NCBI RefSeq assembly: GCF_018991925.1
Contig: NW_024756914.1
Location: 9,961,817 to 10,025,816 of the forward strand
DNA length: 64,000 nt
Reading direction: 5' to 3'
DNA from: Homarus americanus
Lineage: Eukaryota > Arthropoda > Malacostraca > Decapoda > Nephropidae
The notes beneath the pieces are model-generated. The model made no database searches. It was given only the letters and a program-made list of their open reading frames with translations, and was not told the origin of the DNA. Made by a program: the position numbers and the translations under genes. Every line of letters begins with the position of its first letter. The stretch's first letter is position 1. Positions 1-10,689 of this stretch are shown piece after piece.

Positions 1-427
1 CATCTCCCAACAGGGCCTTATCATATTTATGTCCATGGTGGTTCAACTCATCGTTTAAATCGAGCATAGCATCATAATATTCAAGAAGCGTTTCGTTGCT
101 CCGTTGTTTCCGATTCATCACCTTCTGAATGGCGTCGTACGTGGCCGTCTGCCCGCCGTATTGCTGCTTCAAATAACAAGTTAATTCGTCTACGGTTTCC
201 CAGTCTCTGCATGCATTGTATACACGATCTCCAGCAGGCCCCGCAAGATGCCTGATTATGAATTGGATTCGACCGACTTCGTCTCCGTCTAGCAGCATGA
301 GGGTTCGGTCAACCTCTCTTAACCACTTCCCTACCTCTACTCCTGGCCTACCGTCGAACTTAGACATGGTCAACCCAGCCCCGAGACTAGTTCCCTCTCT
401 ACTATTGTGTCTCCTCATCTCCCACAT
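1..427 (-). pseudogene. LTR-retrotransposon gag fragment (runs off window start)
   Basis: Reading the minus strand from an ATG at 427 (alternative in-frame ATGs at 415 and 367) gives an open frame that is still open at base 1. It includes KFDGRPGVEVGKWL, then RTLMLLDGDEVGR, RDWETVDELTCYLKQQYGG and SNETLLEYYDAMLDLNDEL. This pattern (a helical capsid-like domain, a YLKQQYGGQ step and an E-LLEYYDAM helix) matches gag/capsid proteins of arthropod Ty3/Gypsy-like retrotransposons. Nothing downstream of gag is inside the window, so the element cannot be classified further. No LTR was identified upstream at 428-1200. The reading frame itself shows no break over 142 codons. Confidence 0.7.
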
Positions 428-1044
428 TGTCTCATCATGCTGTATTTAATACTGTGTATTTACCCTATCACGCATTGTGAGTCTCTATTCTACCTCAATC
501 CTGAGTGTTAGATATATTACATGTACGTACGTTGTGAGCCCATATATCCGAGATTTTGACAACCTGCCACATACCGTACGCTACAGTATATTTTGCCCGT
601 TTCAGATAGGTGTTTTTAGTTTCCATTGAAGTGGTTGTTCATCAGTATCATTCGGAAATATAATATGTTAAGTTTAATTATTGACATAACTGGCAGAACA
701 GGCACCTCTTTATTGACAATGGAACCCACCGGCTTGGCCCTGGGGGTGTCGGCTGTCCCCCCCCTCTCTCTCCCTGATCCGCCACTGAACTCAGGATCAC
801 CTTTTACATGAATGAATTATCACTGTGAGAATGGGTACCGCTTACTGTTACTGAAACGAAGAATCGGTAATCAGTTTAATCTTTAATGGTTAACTTCTTC
901 CATAATGTGAACTGTGTAAGTATTATATCTATATTTGGACCTATTATTGTCAAAGCAAACGTATTTTATGCTGCGTCATTCCTCAATAGCCCAGACTGAT
1001 AATGTATGTGTGTCTAATGATAGGCAGCCATGGAGTCTGTGCGA

Positions 1045-1083
<39 letters not shown>

Positions 1084-1243
1084 CAACCGAGAAAACATAG
1101 ATTTTATATTAGTAAGGATATTAGATAACAATATCTTAATGATTATAAAAAAATAGCTGTCAAATTATAACAATGTTGGGGTTAACACCTTGACCCCACC
1201 TCACCGCCAACCCGTCACTTGCCAAACTCCCACTCATTTCCAG
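428..1243. other. No gene seen; short simple repeats
   Basis: No convincing coding frame. A (TG)n tract passes into (AG)n at about 1040-1083, and a run of C lies at 1247-1258. The 428-700 part could be 5' leader of the adjacent retroelement, but no LTR ends were found. Confidence 0.5.
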
Positions 1244-1576
1244 ACACCCCCCCCCCCCATCGTCCTGCGCCATCTATGGGTCAACTGAACGACTTCTTTT
1301 GATTGACAACTCAATAAATCTCGTGGTTACGGAGGGAGAGGATAATAAGACAAATTTTCCAGCATGTATACATGAACATACACGCGCTGGTGTCACGCTC
1401 GCCATATCTTACGACCAGGTGGATCAGGCGGAACTGTTGCAGAGTGTACAGCAGCTAAAAAGATTAACTGACAGGGTGGGTCCGATGACTTCCGAAATTA
1501 TACTTACAACTCGTGATGTTTCGGAAGGGTTATTAGGCGTGTCTTCACCCACCGCCATTCAATATCCAACACAAGG
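1244..1576 (+). CDS. Candidate internal exon of an unrecognised protein
   Basis: A pyrimidine-rich stretch ends in TTTCCAG at 1243. From there one frame stays open for 111 codons to CAAGG/GTAAGT, a good splice donor at 1577. The peptide contains NLVVTEGEDNKTNF, RAGVTLAISYDQVDQAELL, QSVQQLKRLTDRVGPM and SEIILTTRDVSEGLLG. Codon use looks protein-like, and the frame crosses no stop even through the C homopolymer. I do not recognise the family. The donor lies in a sequence that is duplicated at 1787-1801 by a retroposon insertion, where the second copy (GGG/GTGAGT) also reads as a donor, so the original donor may now be at about 1801. It could instead be the coding tail of an unknown transposon. 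No neighbouring exon was found. Confidence 0.35.
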
Positions 1577-1801
1577 GTAAGTATTGCATTATCTGTTCTT
1601 TTATTGTAGTACAGTGTTTATGCAAAATTAAATATTTCATTGATATAAAAATAATTATGGTATTAACATTTATAACTTTGTGTAAACCCCAGAAGGGGAT
1701 GACAAAGGTGAGGGTGGGAGTAGTATACTACCCGGTCCTTTTAATGTAATAGTTTTATGGTCAATAAAGTATTTCAATTTCAAAAGTATCCAACACATGG
1801 G
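1563..1801 (+). mobile_element. Short retroposon with 15-bp target-site duplication
   Basis: TATCCAACACAAGGG at 1563-1577 and TATCCAACACATGGG at 1787-1801 (14 of 15 identical) flank about 209 bp. The inserted segment ends in GTCAATAAAGTATTTC followed by AATTTCAAAAG, an A/T-rich tail directly against the second copy. This is the arrangement expected of a LINE-mobilised retroposon in plus orientation. The body has no coding frame, so it is either a SINE or a strongly 5'-truncated LINE tail. Confidence 0.7.
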
Positions 1802-2940
1802 GTGAGTTGACATAAATGAATAAAATAAACCGATAAGTGATTACTATCACATAGTATAAGGAGACAACATGCATATCCCAATACCTATCGTCCGTGGTCT
1901 CATATTGTTTCACACAGAGTATGCAGATAGTTTTTTTTAAGCTTACATACTGTTGTGTTCGAGGTGAGATACATGTAAGGCAATTTTTCAATATTTATAC
2001 GTGAATAAAAACTAAGGTTATCGATGCTCATATACATATTTACTAGTGACACTGTTACATATATCTTATTGCACACATAATAATTATTATCTCTCAACTC
2101 TCACTAAAACTTACTCGTTAAACATTCACTGGGATGTCACTTAGATACTTTCGATTCTACTACTTATAATTAACATTTCCCTAATATATTTCAACTAAAG
2201 ATGTCAATAACTTTTCACATTAAGCTCTACGTTAAATGGAGAGGTTTCCATATTACAATAATGTTATATTTGATCCATATGAATTATAATTTTTTGTCGA
2301 TAGTATGTGATTCATAGTACTGTTAAGAGGAGCTCGAGACCCAACGAGCGATCTAATATTTTTAAAAAAATTTCCAGTATAAAGGACCAGAATGTATTGA
2401 ATTTTGCTTTTGAAATGTCTCTACCATAGGCAAGTATTTTTTTCTGTTCCATAGGATTTAAAGGAAAAGGAAATGCCTAGGAGATAATTGTGTTGATATG
2501 ATATGAGGGATACCTTTTAACTATTACCATTTGGGAAAACAACACAAAAGCCTGTAAATCCTAGCGTAAGGTGTTCCAAAGCATATCTTAGTGGGTATTT
2601 GTGTTGTAGAGGCTTCTGTACGTGGCATGGAAAATGTTTCTGAAATTCTGATAACTTTTTGATGCAGTTTATAAATAAAGATTTCTAATTGTAACGTAAA
2701 TATTTATATTTCCTTCTTATATCATAAACTAGCAGAATCGCAGCCCTCCGGGCGGCTCATCCGCTAGGCAACGATAGGACGCCACCCTCCTGGAGGCTTC
2801 CACATTGTCTCACTGTTCAGTCCCCAAAACTTCTTCTTTCATCAATAGTTCATTAACGGTGTATGTAAGTTCCACCATGTTTTTCACTACAACGTTATAG
2901 CACAGTATATTTTTTTAGCATTAAACTGTTATTATTTTAG
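1802..2940. other. No gene seen
   Basis: AT-rich sequence without a frame I would defend. A short GC-rich island at 2733-2800 (CAGCCCTCCGGGCGGCTCATC) is out of character, but no feature could be assigned to it. Confidence 0.5.
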
Positions 2941-2945
2941 TGTCT

Positions 2946-3108
2946 AATCATCACTACATATAACATCATCCATCATCACTACATATAACACCATCCATCA
3001 TCACTACATATAACACCATCCATCATCACTACATATAACACCACCCATCATCACTACATATAACACCATCCATCATCATTACATATAACACCATCCATCA
3101 TCACTACA
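2946..3108. repeat. 25-bp minisatellite, about 6-7 copies
   Basis: The unit CATCACTACATATAACACCA plus TCCAT repeats head to tail with an exact 25-bp period (successive TCACTACATA starts at 2951, 2976 and so on). Individual units carry single substitutions. Confidence 0.9.
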
Positions 3109-3191
3109 GATCGGTAAAGTAGTTTCCGAGATTCTCGTGCGGACATACAAACAAATAAGCAAATAAACAAACAGACAGACAGACTTCTTTG

Positions 3192-3192
<1 letters not shown>

Positions 3193-3286
<94 letters not shown>
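3193..3286. repeat. (TA)n microsatellite, 94 bp
   Basis: Uninterrupted TA dinucleotide run. Frames through it encode only an artefactual Ile-Tyr repeat. Confidence 0.97.
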
Positions 3287-3289
<3 letters not shown>

Positions 3290-3473
3290 TTTTTTAAGTG
3301 TAATTCAGTTTTCGTATATAAACAGCGTGTGAGTGGGATGAATTTTAATTTCCAGGAATTTGACAAACTCTGGAAAACAGTTCTGACAACTGTACAATAA
3401 CTATTAAAGTGGTTTTCTTTATTCATATCATCACCATTTTTGTTGTTAGTAGCTCAGAAAAGACAGCCCTTGC

Positions 3474-4990
3474 TTGAAGTGTTACAATAGTGGTGGAAGT
3501 CAAAAAACAAGCAGGTCCTGGGAAGTAAAATTTTGTTGCTCAGGACAAGGGGTAAAACAGGACCAGGGAAGAGTAGGTTTAAATGTATACTATACAAACA
3601 GTAGGAGCGTTAGAAATAAAATAGACTTGCTGAGAGCGGTTGTATGTACCGAGAATGTAGACGTCATAGCAATCACCGAAACTTGGATGAATCTGGCGAG
3701 CAAAAATTTTTTATCAGAGTACCACATAGAAGGGTACAACCTTTTTCACAAGGACAGGGAAGGTAGGAAGGGGGGAGGGTCGCACTCTTCGTCAAGGATA
3801 CATTAAAATGTTGTACTAATAATTCAATAAAGGGTGAAATAGGAACCGAGTCTGTGTGGGTAGAAATCACGGAAGGAAGAGAAAAACTAATTATGGGAGT
3901 GATTTACAGGCCCCCAAGTCTTAGCAAAGAAACAGCTCAGCCCATATGGCAGGAAATGAGTAGGGCAGCAAAATATAACAACCTCTGCATTATGGGGGAT
4001 TTCAACTTCAGAAATATTGACTGGGACAACATTGTAGGCGACTATGAATCTGAAGACTTCCTAGACGCAGTACAGGACAATTTTTTGAAACAACTAATTA
4101 CAGAACCTACTAGAGGTGACAATATATTAGACCTAGTATTAACAAATAAAGAAAATATTATCAGAGATATCACAGTAGGGGAAGAACTAGGTAACAGTGA
4201 TCACAGAGAAATCAGGTTCACCATAAATTGGGAAACGAAAAACAATGACAATATGGTCAGAGTCCCAAACTTTCGGTTGGCGGATTATCAGGGGTTAAGA
4301 AGGTACCTAGGTGAGGTCACCTGGGAACAGTCACGTCAGTTCCCAGTAGGAAGTGGTGAGGTGATAGATGACACAACAATTGATCATGACTATAATATAT
4401 TCACCAGTATACTACATAAAGCACAAGAACAAAATATACCACACAGAAAAATTAGGTCAAATAAGAATGAGCCAAGGTGGATGACCAGAAAACTTAAACA
4501 TGACATAGGAATAAAGAAAGGAATATATAAGAAATTAAAGGGAGGGGAGGAGCAGCTCAGAAACAGGTATAATGAACTATCTAGGAATGTTAAGAAAAAT
4601 GTAAGGAAAGCAAAGAGAGACTATGAAATCAAAATAGCAAGAGAATCCAAGGCGAATCCCAAGGGATTTTTCCAGGTATATAGAACAAAGGTCAAGGACA
4701 AAGTCGGGCCTTTAAAGTCAGGGAGGGGAGAATTGATAAATGGCAGTGAAGACATGAGCAAAGCATTAAACATCTACTTCTTATCAGTTTTCACAGAAGA
4801 AATTTGCGATGAAATTCCGGAGGTGGAACTGATATTTAAGGGAAAGGAAGAAGAGAAATTAAAGAATATCACTATCAGAAAAGAGGATGTTCTTAAGAAG
4901 ATAAATAAACTAAAGAACACAAAATCCCCAGGGCCGGATGAAATTTTTCCTCGAGTCTTAAAAGAGAACAGATTAGCGGACCCCTCGTAA
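3474..4990 (+). pseudogene. LINE endonuclease domain (EEP family), broken
   Basis: Two frames join: 3474-3806 carries YYTNSRSVRNKIDLL and ITETWM, and 3854-4990 carries VIYRPP, CIMGDFNFRNIDW and LGNSDHREI. These are the conserved steps of exonuclease-endonuclease-phosphatase domains in LINEs (a catalytic Glu in ITET, Asp/Asn in GDFN, and the SDH triad). The break between 3777 and 3850 is a one-base-type frameshift, because the sense GG-VALFVKD reads on in the next frame. A basic linker (RKVKKNVRKAKRDYEI type) runs to KNTKSPGPDEI, the start of the reverse transcriptase. Confidence 0.85.
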
Positions 4991-5022
4991 ACTTATTTAC
5001 AAAATCATTAGACACTGGAGTT

Positions 5023-6363
5023 GTGCCAGAGTTGTGGAAACAGGCGAATGTAGTACCCATATTTAAAAAGGGAGACAGAGCATCAGCGTCAAATTACCGG
5101 CCGATCAGTTTGACGTCAGTAGTGGGGAAATTTCTTGAATCAATTATAGCAGATAGCATCCGATCGCATCTAGAGAAAAGCAAATTAATCTACGACTCTC
5201 AACATGGGTTTACAAAGGGAAAACCTTGTCTAACAAATCTGCTAACGTTTTTTAGGAAAGTCTTCGAGGTAGTAGATAATGACGAAAATTACAATGTTAT
5301 TTACTTAGACTTTAGCAAAGCATTTGACAGAGTACCGCATCAGAGGCTTCTGAGAAAAATTAAGGCTCATGGTATCGAGGGGAAAGTTTTAAATTGGATA
5401 AAATCATGGCTCACCGATAGAACGCAGAGGGTCAGCGTAGATGGTGTTAAATATGAGTGTAACCAGTGGGGTTCCCCAGGGGTCAGTACTAGGCCCACTC
5501 TTGTCATAATCTACATAAACGATTTAGATACTGGGATCAGCAGTGACATAAGCAAGTTTGCGGATGACACCAAAATAGGGCGGCAAATTAATTCAGGGCA
5601 GGATGCAAATGCATTACAGGAGGATCTAAATAAACTGCAGGGGTGGTCTGAAAAATGGCAAATGAAATTCAACACCAGCAAGTGCAGCGTACTTAATATT
5701 GGAAGAACAAATACTTATAATGTATACAGCCTGAACAACATCAACCTAGAGAAGTCGACTTGTGAAAGAGACCTAGGGGTACTTGTAAGCCCGGACCTAC
5801 GGCCTAGAAAACAGTGCGTTAATGTTCAAAATAAGGCAAACAGAGTACTGGGTTTTATATCTAGAAGTGTAAGTAACAAGAGTGCAGAGGTCTTATTGCA
5901 ACTATATCTTGCGCTAGTTAGGCCGCACCTCGATTATGCGGTTCAGTTCTTGTGCCCCTATTATAGAATGGATATAAATTCACTAGAGTCGGTGCAGCGA
6001 AGAATGACAAAAATGATTCAGGGACTTAGAAACCTTCCATATCAGGATAGGTTAATGAAACTTAACTTGCATTCCCTAGAAGGACGAAGAGTGCGGGGAG
6101 ATATGATAGAAGTATTTAAGTGGGTGAAAGGAATCAATAAAGGGGATATAGATAAAGTTCTTATAATATCCGAGCAGGATAGGACTCGGAGCAACGGATT
6201 CAAGTTGGATAAGTTTAGGTTTAGGAGGGAGATAGGAAGAAACTGGTTCACAAATAGGGTGGTGGACGAGTGGAACAAGCTTAGCAACTTTGTAGTAAGT
6301 GCGGGAACTCTGGAAAGTTTCAAAAGGAGGCTAGATAGATTCATGGATGATAGAGAGTGGTAG
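5023..6363 (+). pseudogene. LINE reverse transcriptase domain
   Basis: A 446-codon open frame that begins inside the RT domain. Motifs in order are VVPIFKKGD, SNYRPISLTSVVGKFLE, DSQHGFTKGKPCLTNLL, NVIYLDFSKAFDRVPH and SKFADDTKIG. The catalytic pair is DD in FADD, with the first Asp in YLDFSKAFD. The usual GVPQGS(V/L)LGP step is damaged (it reads SPGVSTRPTL), so the enzyme is probably dead. The C-terminal part (RRVRGDMIEVFKW and RVVDEWNKLS) is the standard CR1-like tail before the 3' UTR. Confidence 0.88.
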
Positions 6364-6443
6364 TAACTCTCGACAGGAGCTGCCATGCACAGGCCAACCG
6401 GCCTATTGCAGACTCCTTATTTCCTTATGTTCTTATGTTCTTA

Positions 6444-6710
6444 TGCCGGGTAATGCTGCATATGCATATTAGGGAAAGTCACTTTTATGAACTTCTAGCA
6501 CTACATTAAGTTTGACTTAAGTTAAAGTGAAATTAACAATGGAAATAAAAAATCATTGAGCACTAATAATAACAGATTTGTTACGCCTTTCCCAGGCTGT
6601 GGACAATATTGACACATTCACCGCTTAACAAATTAAGTATTTATAAGCATAATTCATACTTTCGTTATATATAAATGTGATAAGAAATAATTTTGAAAGA
6701 TTACTTCATC
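6444..6710. other. No gene seen
   Basis: AT-rich spacer between the LINE tail and the SINE pair. Confidence 0.5.
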
Positions 6711-6868
6711 TTTGTTAACTAATTGAAATTGCTCTCTCACAAACAATACCTCACTAGTCGGGAATCGAACCCTGGACCTCCACATGTAAAAAGGATCACT
6801 ACCACCGCACCACAAGGAAAACAAAACTATTCCTAGGCTTTGTTTTGTTCCACACAAAGGTATTGTTT
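6711..6868 (-). mobile_element. tRNA-derived SINE, minus copy of an inverted pair
   Basis: On the minus strand this reads CCTTGTGGTGCGGTGGTAGT (A-box region), then GGGTTCGATTCCCGAC (B box), then GTGAGGTATTGTTTG. It is the same family as the plus copy at 6880-7012, and the shared sequence extends 5' into AAACAAAGCCTAGG. The two lie back to back, so the locus can form a hairpin with arms of about 140 bp. Confidence 0.75.
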
Positions 6869-6879
6869 GTATATGCCTT

Positions 6880-7012
6880 TGTTTGAAATAAAACAAAGCC
6901 TAAGATTGAATTTGTTGTCCTTGTGGCGCGGTGGTAGTGACCCCTGCTCACACAGAGAGGTCCTGGGCTCGATTCCCGACTTGTGAGGTATTGTTTCTAT
7001 ATGGAAGTACGC
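6880..7012 (+). mobile_element. tRNA-derived SINE, plus copy of an inverted pair
   Basis: It reads CCTTGTGGCGCGGTGGTAGT, then GGGCTCGATTCCCGAC (B box), then TTGTGAGGTATTGTTTC. The pol III internal promoter boxes are intact. A 154-bp (TA)n tract follows shortly after the 3' end, which could have grown from the element's tail. Confidence 0.75.
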
Positions 7013-7027
7013 ATGGTATATGGACTG

Positions 7028-7186
<159 letters not shown>

Positions 7187-7195
7187 TTTCTTACA

Positions 7196-7627
7196 CTAAA
7201 TATTATGGGAAGTCGTAGACGATTGGAGATGAATAAGGATCCAGCAGAAACATCCAGCTGTTGCCAACACAGGGAACGATACTTGTGACACTCCATTTAA
7301 CTTTTGGGCTGACATTAATCCCTTGTTTTGAGAATTGAAAATACTGGCGGCTGGGTTAGGTACAGTAGACAGAGTGTTGGGTTCTACGGGCATGATCTTA
7401 TGTGCGCTCTTATATACAAAATTAGACGAGTCTCCAGACCGTTTTTCTTGCATCCTTTGATTCTCGATGAACACAAGCATTACGATGATGAGGAAGTCAG
7501 TGATGATGAGGGTGACGTACCAAATGTCGATAAGCTTGAGGTAGGCGGTCTTAGGGATGGACTGACTGGTCTGTGTGAAGAGCGCGGCCAGCACCAGCAG
7601 GGACGTCAGCGAGACCATAATACGATC
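7196..7627 (-). CDS. Cys-loop ligand-gated ion channel exon: TM2, TM3 and start of the intracellular loop
   Basis: The minus-strand acceptor TTTCTCACAG ends at 7628, and the exon opens with [17 protein letters not shown] (pore-lining TM2). Next come [20 protein letters not shown] (TM2-TM3 loop) and [19 protein letters not shown] (TM3), then a polar loop ([13 protein letters not shown]). The order DR-TM2-SIPKT-Y-K-IDIWY-TM3 is diagnostic for pentameric Cys-loop receptors. The preceding exon at 9888-10004 ends in phase 0 and joins as DDFT/DRIMV. The frame stays open to a stop at 7196, but the true 3' boundary is uncertain: no clear TM4 is present and a donor may lie earlier. From memory it looks closest to arthropod anion-type pH/zinc-gated channels, but charge selectivity cannot be proved here. 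Confidence 0.85.
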   Translation of the reverse strand, partial: DRIMVSLTSLLVLAALFTQTSQSIPKTAYLKLIDIWYVTLIITDFLIIVMLVFIENQRMQEKRSGDSSNFVYKSAHKIMPVEPNTLSTVPNPAASIFNSQNKGLMSAQKLNGVSQVSFPVLATAGCFCWILIHLQSSTTSHNI

Positions 7628-8069
7628 CTGTGAGAAAGATATTTTGATTTAAGAGGCCAATATTTTCAAACAATTGTACTGTAGATATTTTTCTACATTC
7701 AGGTCTATATGACATCGCTGGGTTATAATGGACGAATTGACGGTCGGCATTTTTCGTAAGATGGCAGGTCAATGGGTAAAGAAAACGCTTAAATTCACTA
7801 TGGTAATGGCAATTTGAAATAAATTGGGCCAAAAAGTGTCAAAAATAAAGGTTAAAGTTGGTGAACAGTCACGTGACTGCTAAAAGCTCTGTGATTGGTT
7901 GTGACGTCACTGGTTGGAGTGAGCTTCCCATGCAGCGGGTGTTGGTCATCTGGGGAACCTTAAGATTCTAACTAAGGGATTAAGTACTTTAAACAATAAG
8001 ACACATTATCTCTACAGGATTTCTGTAGCAAACCATTTTTCGATAGCATAAGAATATACAGATCATATG

Positions 8070-8090
8070 TTAGGTTAGGTTAGGTTAGGG
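8070..8090 (+). repeat. Interstitial TTAGG repeat, 4 units
   Basis: Four tandem TTAGG units. TTAGG is the usual arthropod telomere unit. The tract is too short to be more than an interstitial patch. Confidence 0.8.
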
Positions 8091-9249
8091 TATGATAAGT
8101 TATAAGGTTATCTTAACATACATTGGGAAGGGGAGGTAGTAACTCAAAACTAGTGATTTCCGATAGAAATGAAGGTCTAAATCGTTCATAACAAATCGCA
8201 AACCATCAGAAATAAAGAAACATAGTCTGCATGTCTAAGTACAGGGATGAGCCTATCTCGAATATAAACATCAACATACTTATGGTAGTTGAAGTAAACT
8301 TTTACCCATTAATTAATATAAATGATGATATATCCCAGTGGTTCATTAGTGAAACATCAAAACAAAGTCATTACTTCTAAATTTACTTGTATCTCCATCT
8401 ACTGTAGTCCTGATATACTCTGTAAATGCACTGAAAAAAAGAAGAGAAAGTCTACCAGGTAAGAGTACATGAATGTTAAGTTTTAAATGCAAGGAAGTGG
8501 TTTTCTTACCGTAGAACTCAGATACCTTCACACTGATTACTCACCCAGGAGATTATGGTGTATCACTACGTAGAATTTCACTCTGCTTCCGGCATTCAAT
8601 GCGTTGTGTACTTGATAAATGATGATTTAATGAATTCCATTAACTTCCAACATCCATCTAAGTTATTGGTTATACTTTGTCATAACCAATCAGTCATTAC
8701 CCTTGGTAATAATAATAATAATAGAGGGGTCACAGATACGGGTATATAATTGCACTTACGTTTATTTGGCACAATTCCATACACTGGACTTATAATTTGC
8801 ATGGATAGGTCAGTCACTCCCATTCGCGCCTCAGTACAGTAAGTTATAAGGGGGAGTTGTCAACCTGGAGAATTAATCGTTAGATCTATTAGGCCGGCCT
8901 AGAGTGCTCTTGTAGCAAACAGGCCCTCACCATTGATCACTTCCTTTACAGGATGTGTTAACTTGTCGCTGGACTTAATAACAATCTCGGGGATTTGCAC
9001 ACACAGACTCGTAGCACTGGTAGGACTGTATGGCCCCTGTTCTAAATCCGCGGAGCAGGAGGTCTACTCTCACCCAAGGTCTATAGCCCACTGACTAAAA
9101 TGTGGTTTTGAGGCGTGAAATGACCCCTATCGACTGGCCGGGTATCTTATCTCTACCTAAACAAACATTTGGGAAGGATTGTGCGGGAGGCCCAACGCAA
9201 CCCATGACAATGACAGCTGAGCTGGTGTGAACATGGGAGTTTTTTTTAT

Positions 9250-9345
9250 GTCCAAAAGAACATAAGAATGCAATGAACTGCAGCGGGCCTACTGGCCCAT
9301 AGTAGGCAGTCGCATTTACACTCTTCAAGGCACATTTCTTCACTT
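9250..9345 (-). mobile_element. CR1-type LINE, 3'-end fragment
   Basis: The minus strand ends in CATTCTTATGTTC, preceded by TACTATGGGCCAGTAGGCC and CTGCAGTTCATTG. This matches the 3' UTR and octamer-like tail of the LINE family at 3460-6443 and 10690-11298. No coding remains. Confidence 0.6.
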
Positions 9346-9887
9346 ACGAAATGTCCATGACTTAGACCACAAAAAAACATCCTTAAAACTTACCTGTACG
9401 GGGCATTTGGGGTCTGAAGAGGCCACCCTTTCTACTACCTCCGACTTCAGCTATGAGTTTATAATAGTGACGTCTTTGCAAATGGCGGACCTGTTTCTAG
9501 AGAAATAAACTTATCCTGACAATCATAGCAGGACTTTAAATTTTTATTACAAACTATATATACCGCATCACTCTACGAACGTTGCAGAGTGTATTTCTTG
9601 TGTTTACCCAGAACCGTCAACTCGTCCATTGACCAAAAACACAAAACTATATTTTCTATCACCTTTGAGACCTGTTTAAGGAATTAATATGTACAGTCTA
9701 TTGAAAGGTACATTTTTCAACATCGTCTTATTTCATTCAGACAAAACAGAACAGTAGCACAAAATACGTTTTATTAGTTAAAACTTTACCAATAAAATCA
9801 TCGAAGGGGCCAAAATAATATATGCAAATGAATTGTGTGCACATTTGTTGGTAATAATGGTAAATATTCTTATAATATATATCGTAC

Positions 9888-10004
9888 CGTAAAGTCGTCG
9901 AGGTCGAAGAAGAAGGTGAGGTAACAGATGGTGGCCATGAGCAAGCTGGGCACCACAGCGTTGCCGATGTAATAACCATATTGGTTCTGGAACACCAACC
10001 GCAG
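9888..10004 (-). CDS. Cys-loop ligand-gated ion channel exon: TM1
   Basis: Exon of 117 bp, 39 codons, phase 0 at both ends. The acceptor is CCTATCAACAG (ending 10005) and the donor is ACG/GTACGA (intron from 9887). The peptide begins LRLVFQNQYGYYIGNAVVPS, continues LLMATICYLTFFFDLDDFT, and is the pre-TM1 stretch plus TM1, with the conserved QYGYY and Pro of the family. It joins in frame to DRIMVSL of the 7196-7627 exon. This exon is absent from ATG-based ORF listings because it is short and has no internal start. The extracellular ligand-binding exons should lie upstream on the minus strand, but the sequence from 10.7 kb onward is transposons, and no further exon was found. Confidence 0.9.
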
Positions 10005-10689
10005 CTGTTGATAGGATTGATTAACATTACCTACATAATTCAATAAACTAATTAAAACGCATTTTTAAAGCTATGAGTGTGTCGGACACTGAATTTTAGG
10101 CTAACTTACGCTTATGATGGTTCACAAGGTAGTTATATATTTAGACCACAGGTAACAGGCAATTCTGTAACACCGTAAGATATATCTTAAAAATTAAAAG
10201 AAAATTAAACTTAACATTTCATAATGCATTATTGAGTCTGCACACTGATGCTTATACTTGGTAGTTTGAAGCTTCAAGGTGGGCAAAATATTGACCTCTG
10301 AGACGTCAATTTTGTCTGCGTTAGTTAATCAGACTGTTTCTTCAATCGCTTTGTTCCTTAACCTGACGGCCACAGATCTGTTAATAGTGTTCCCATGTCT
10401 CAAGTGCTTTCAAAATTATAGAGTGCAGAGATCAAGTAAGGGAGGGATTAGCGGTGTTCAATTGACTTTGTCATAGTGGTTAATTGCCTAATATTGAACC
10501 TTTGGGGGGAGTTATATTGTCTCACGAATATAAAGGAGATCTGTCCTTATTTTATATGTATAAAAAAATTTTGTACCCTTCAGAAGCTTTGGAGCCTTAT
10601 GGGGCTTCGAATAGGTGTCTCTGAATTAACGTAAAGTTTATCCCGCAGGGAAGAGAGTGGCAAGAGCAGATTCGTTCTATTGCTTGTGC
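10005..10689. other. No gene seen (upstream intron of the channel gene)
   Basis: Presumably intron 5' of the TM1 exon. No coding frame or repeat family was recognised. Confidence 0.5.

Larger units (their letters stand above)
3460..6443 (+). mobile_element. CR1/Jockey-group LINE, nearly complete ORF2, frameshifted
   Basis: This non-LTR retrotransposon has an apurinic-like endonuclease followed by a reverse transcriptase. It ends in a TTCCTTATG/TTCTTATG/TTCTTATG octamer-type 3' repeat at 6418-6443, typical of CR1-like tails. There is no poly(A). The 5' limit is uncertain; recognisable endonuclease starts at about 3565. At least two frameshifts (near 3780-3850 and 4970-5030) inactivate this copy. 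The same 3' family appears on the minus strand at 10690-11298 and 9250-9345. Confidence 0.85.
7628..9887 (-). other. Intron of the ion-channel gene
   Basis: 2,260 bp bounded by GTACG (donor, reading minus from 9887) and TTCTCACAG (acceptor ending 7628). It contains a short TTAGG tract (8070-8090), an (AAT)n patch at 8708-8724 and a LINE 3'-end fragment at 9250-9345. No further exon was recognised. Confidence 0.75.

Noticed and set aside
626..811. 61-codon frame
   Set aside because: No protein character, splice context or family match.
3079..3426. 115-codon frame with Ile-Tyr repeats (also at 6931-7296, 52401-52734, 53827-54105, 55176-55535, 56950-57132)
   Set aside because: These are translations of (TA)n microsatellites.
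6042..6386. 114-codon minus-strand frame
   Set aside because: Antisense shadow of the LINE RT frame.
8346..8531. Possible exon with donor-like CTACG/GTAAGA on the minus strand
   Set aside because: The open stretch has no family match and lies inside the intron between the TM1 and TM2 exons, which already join in phase.
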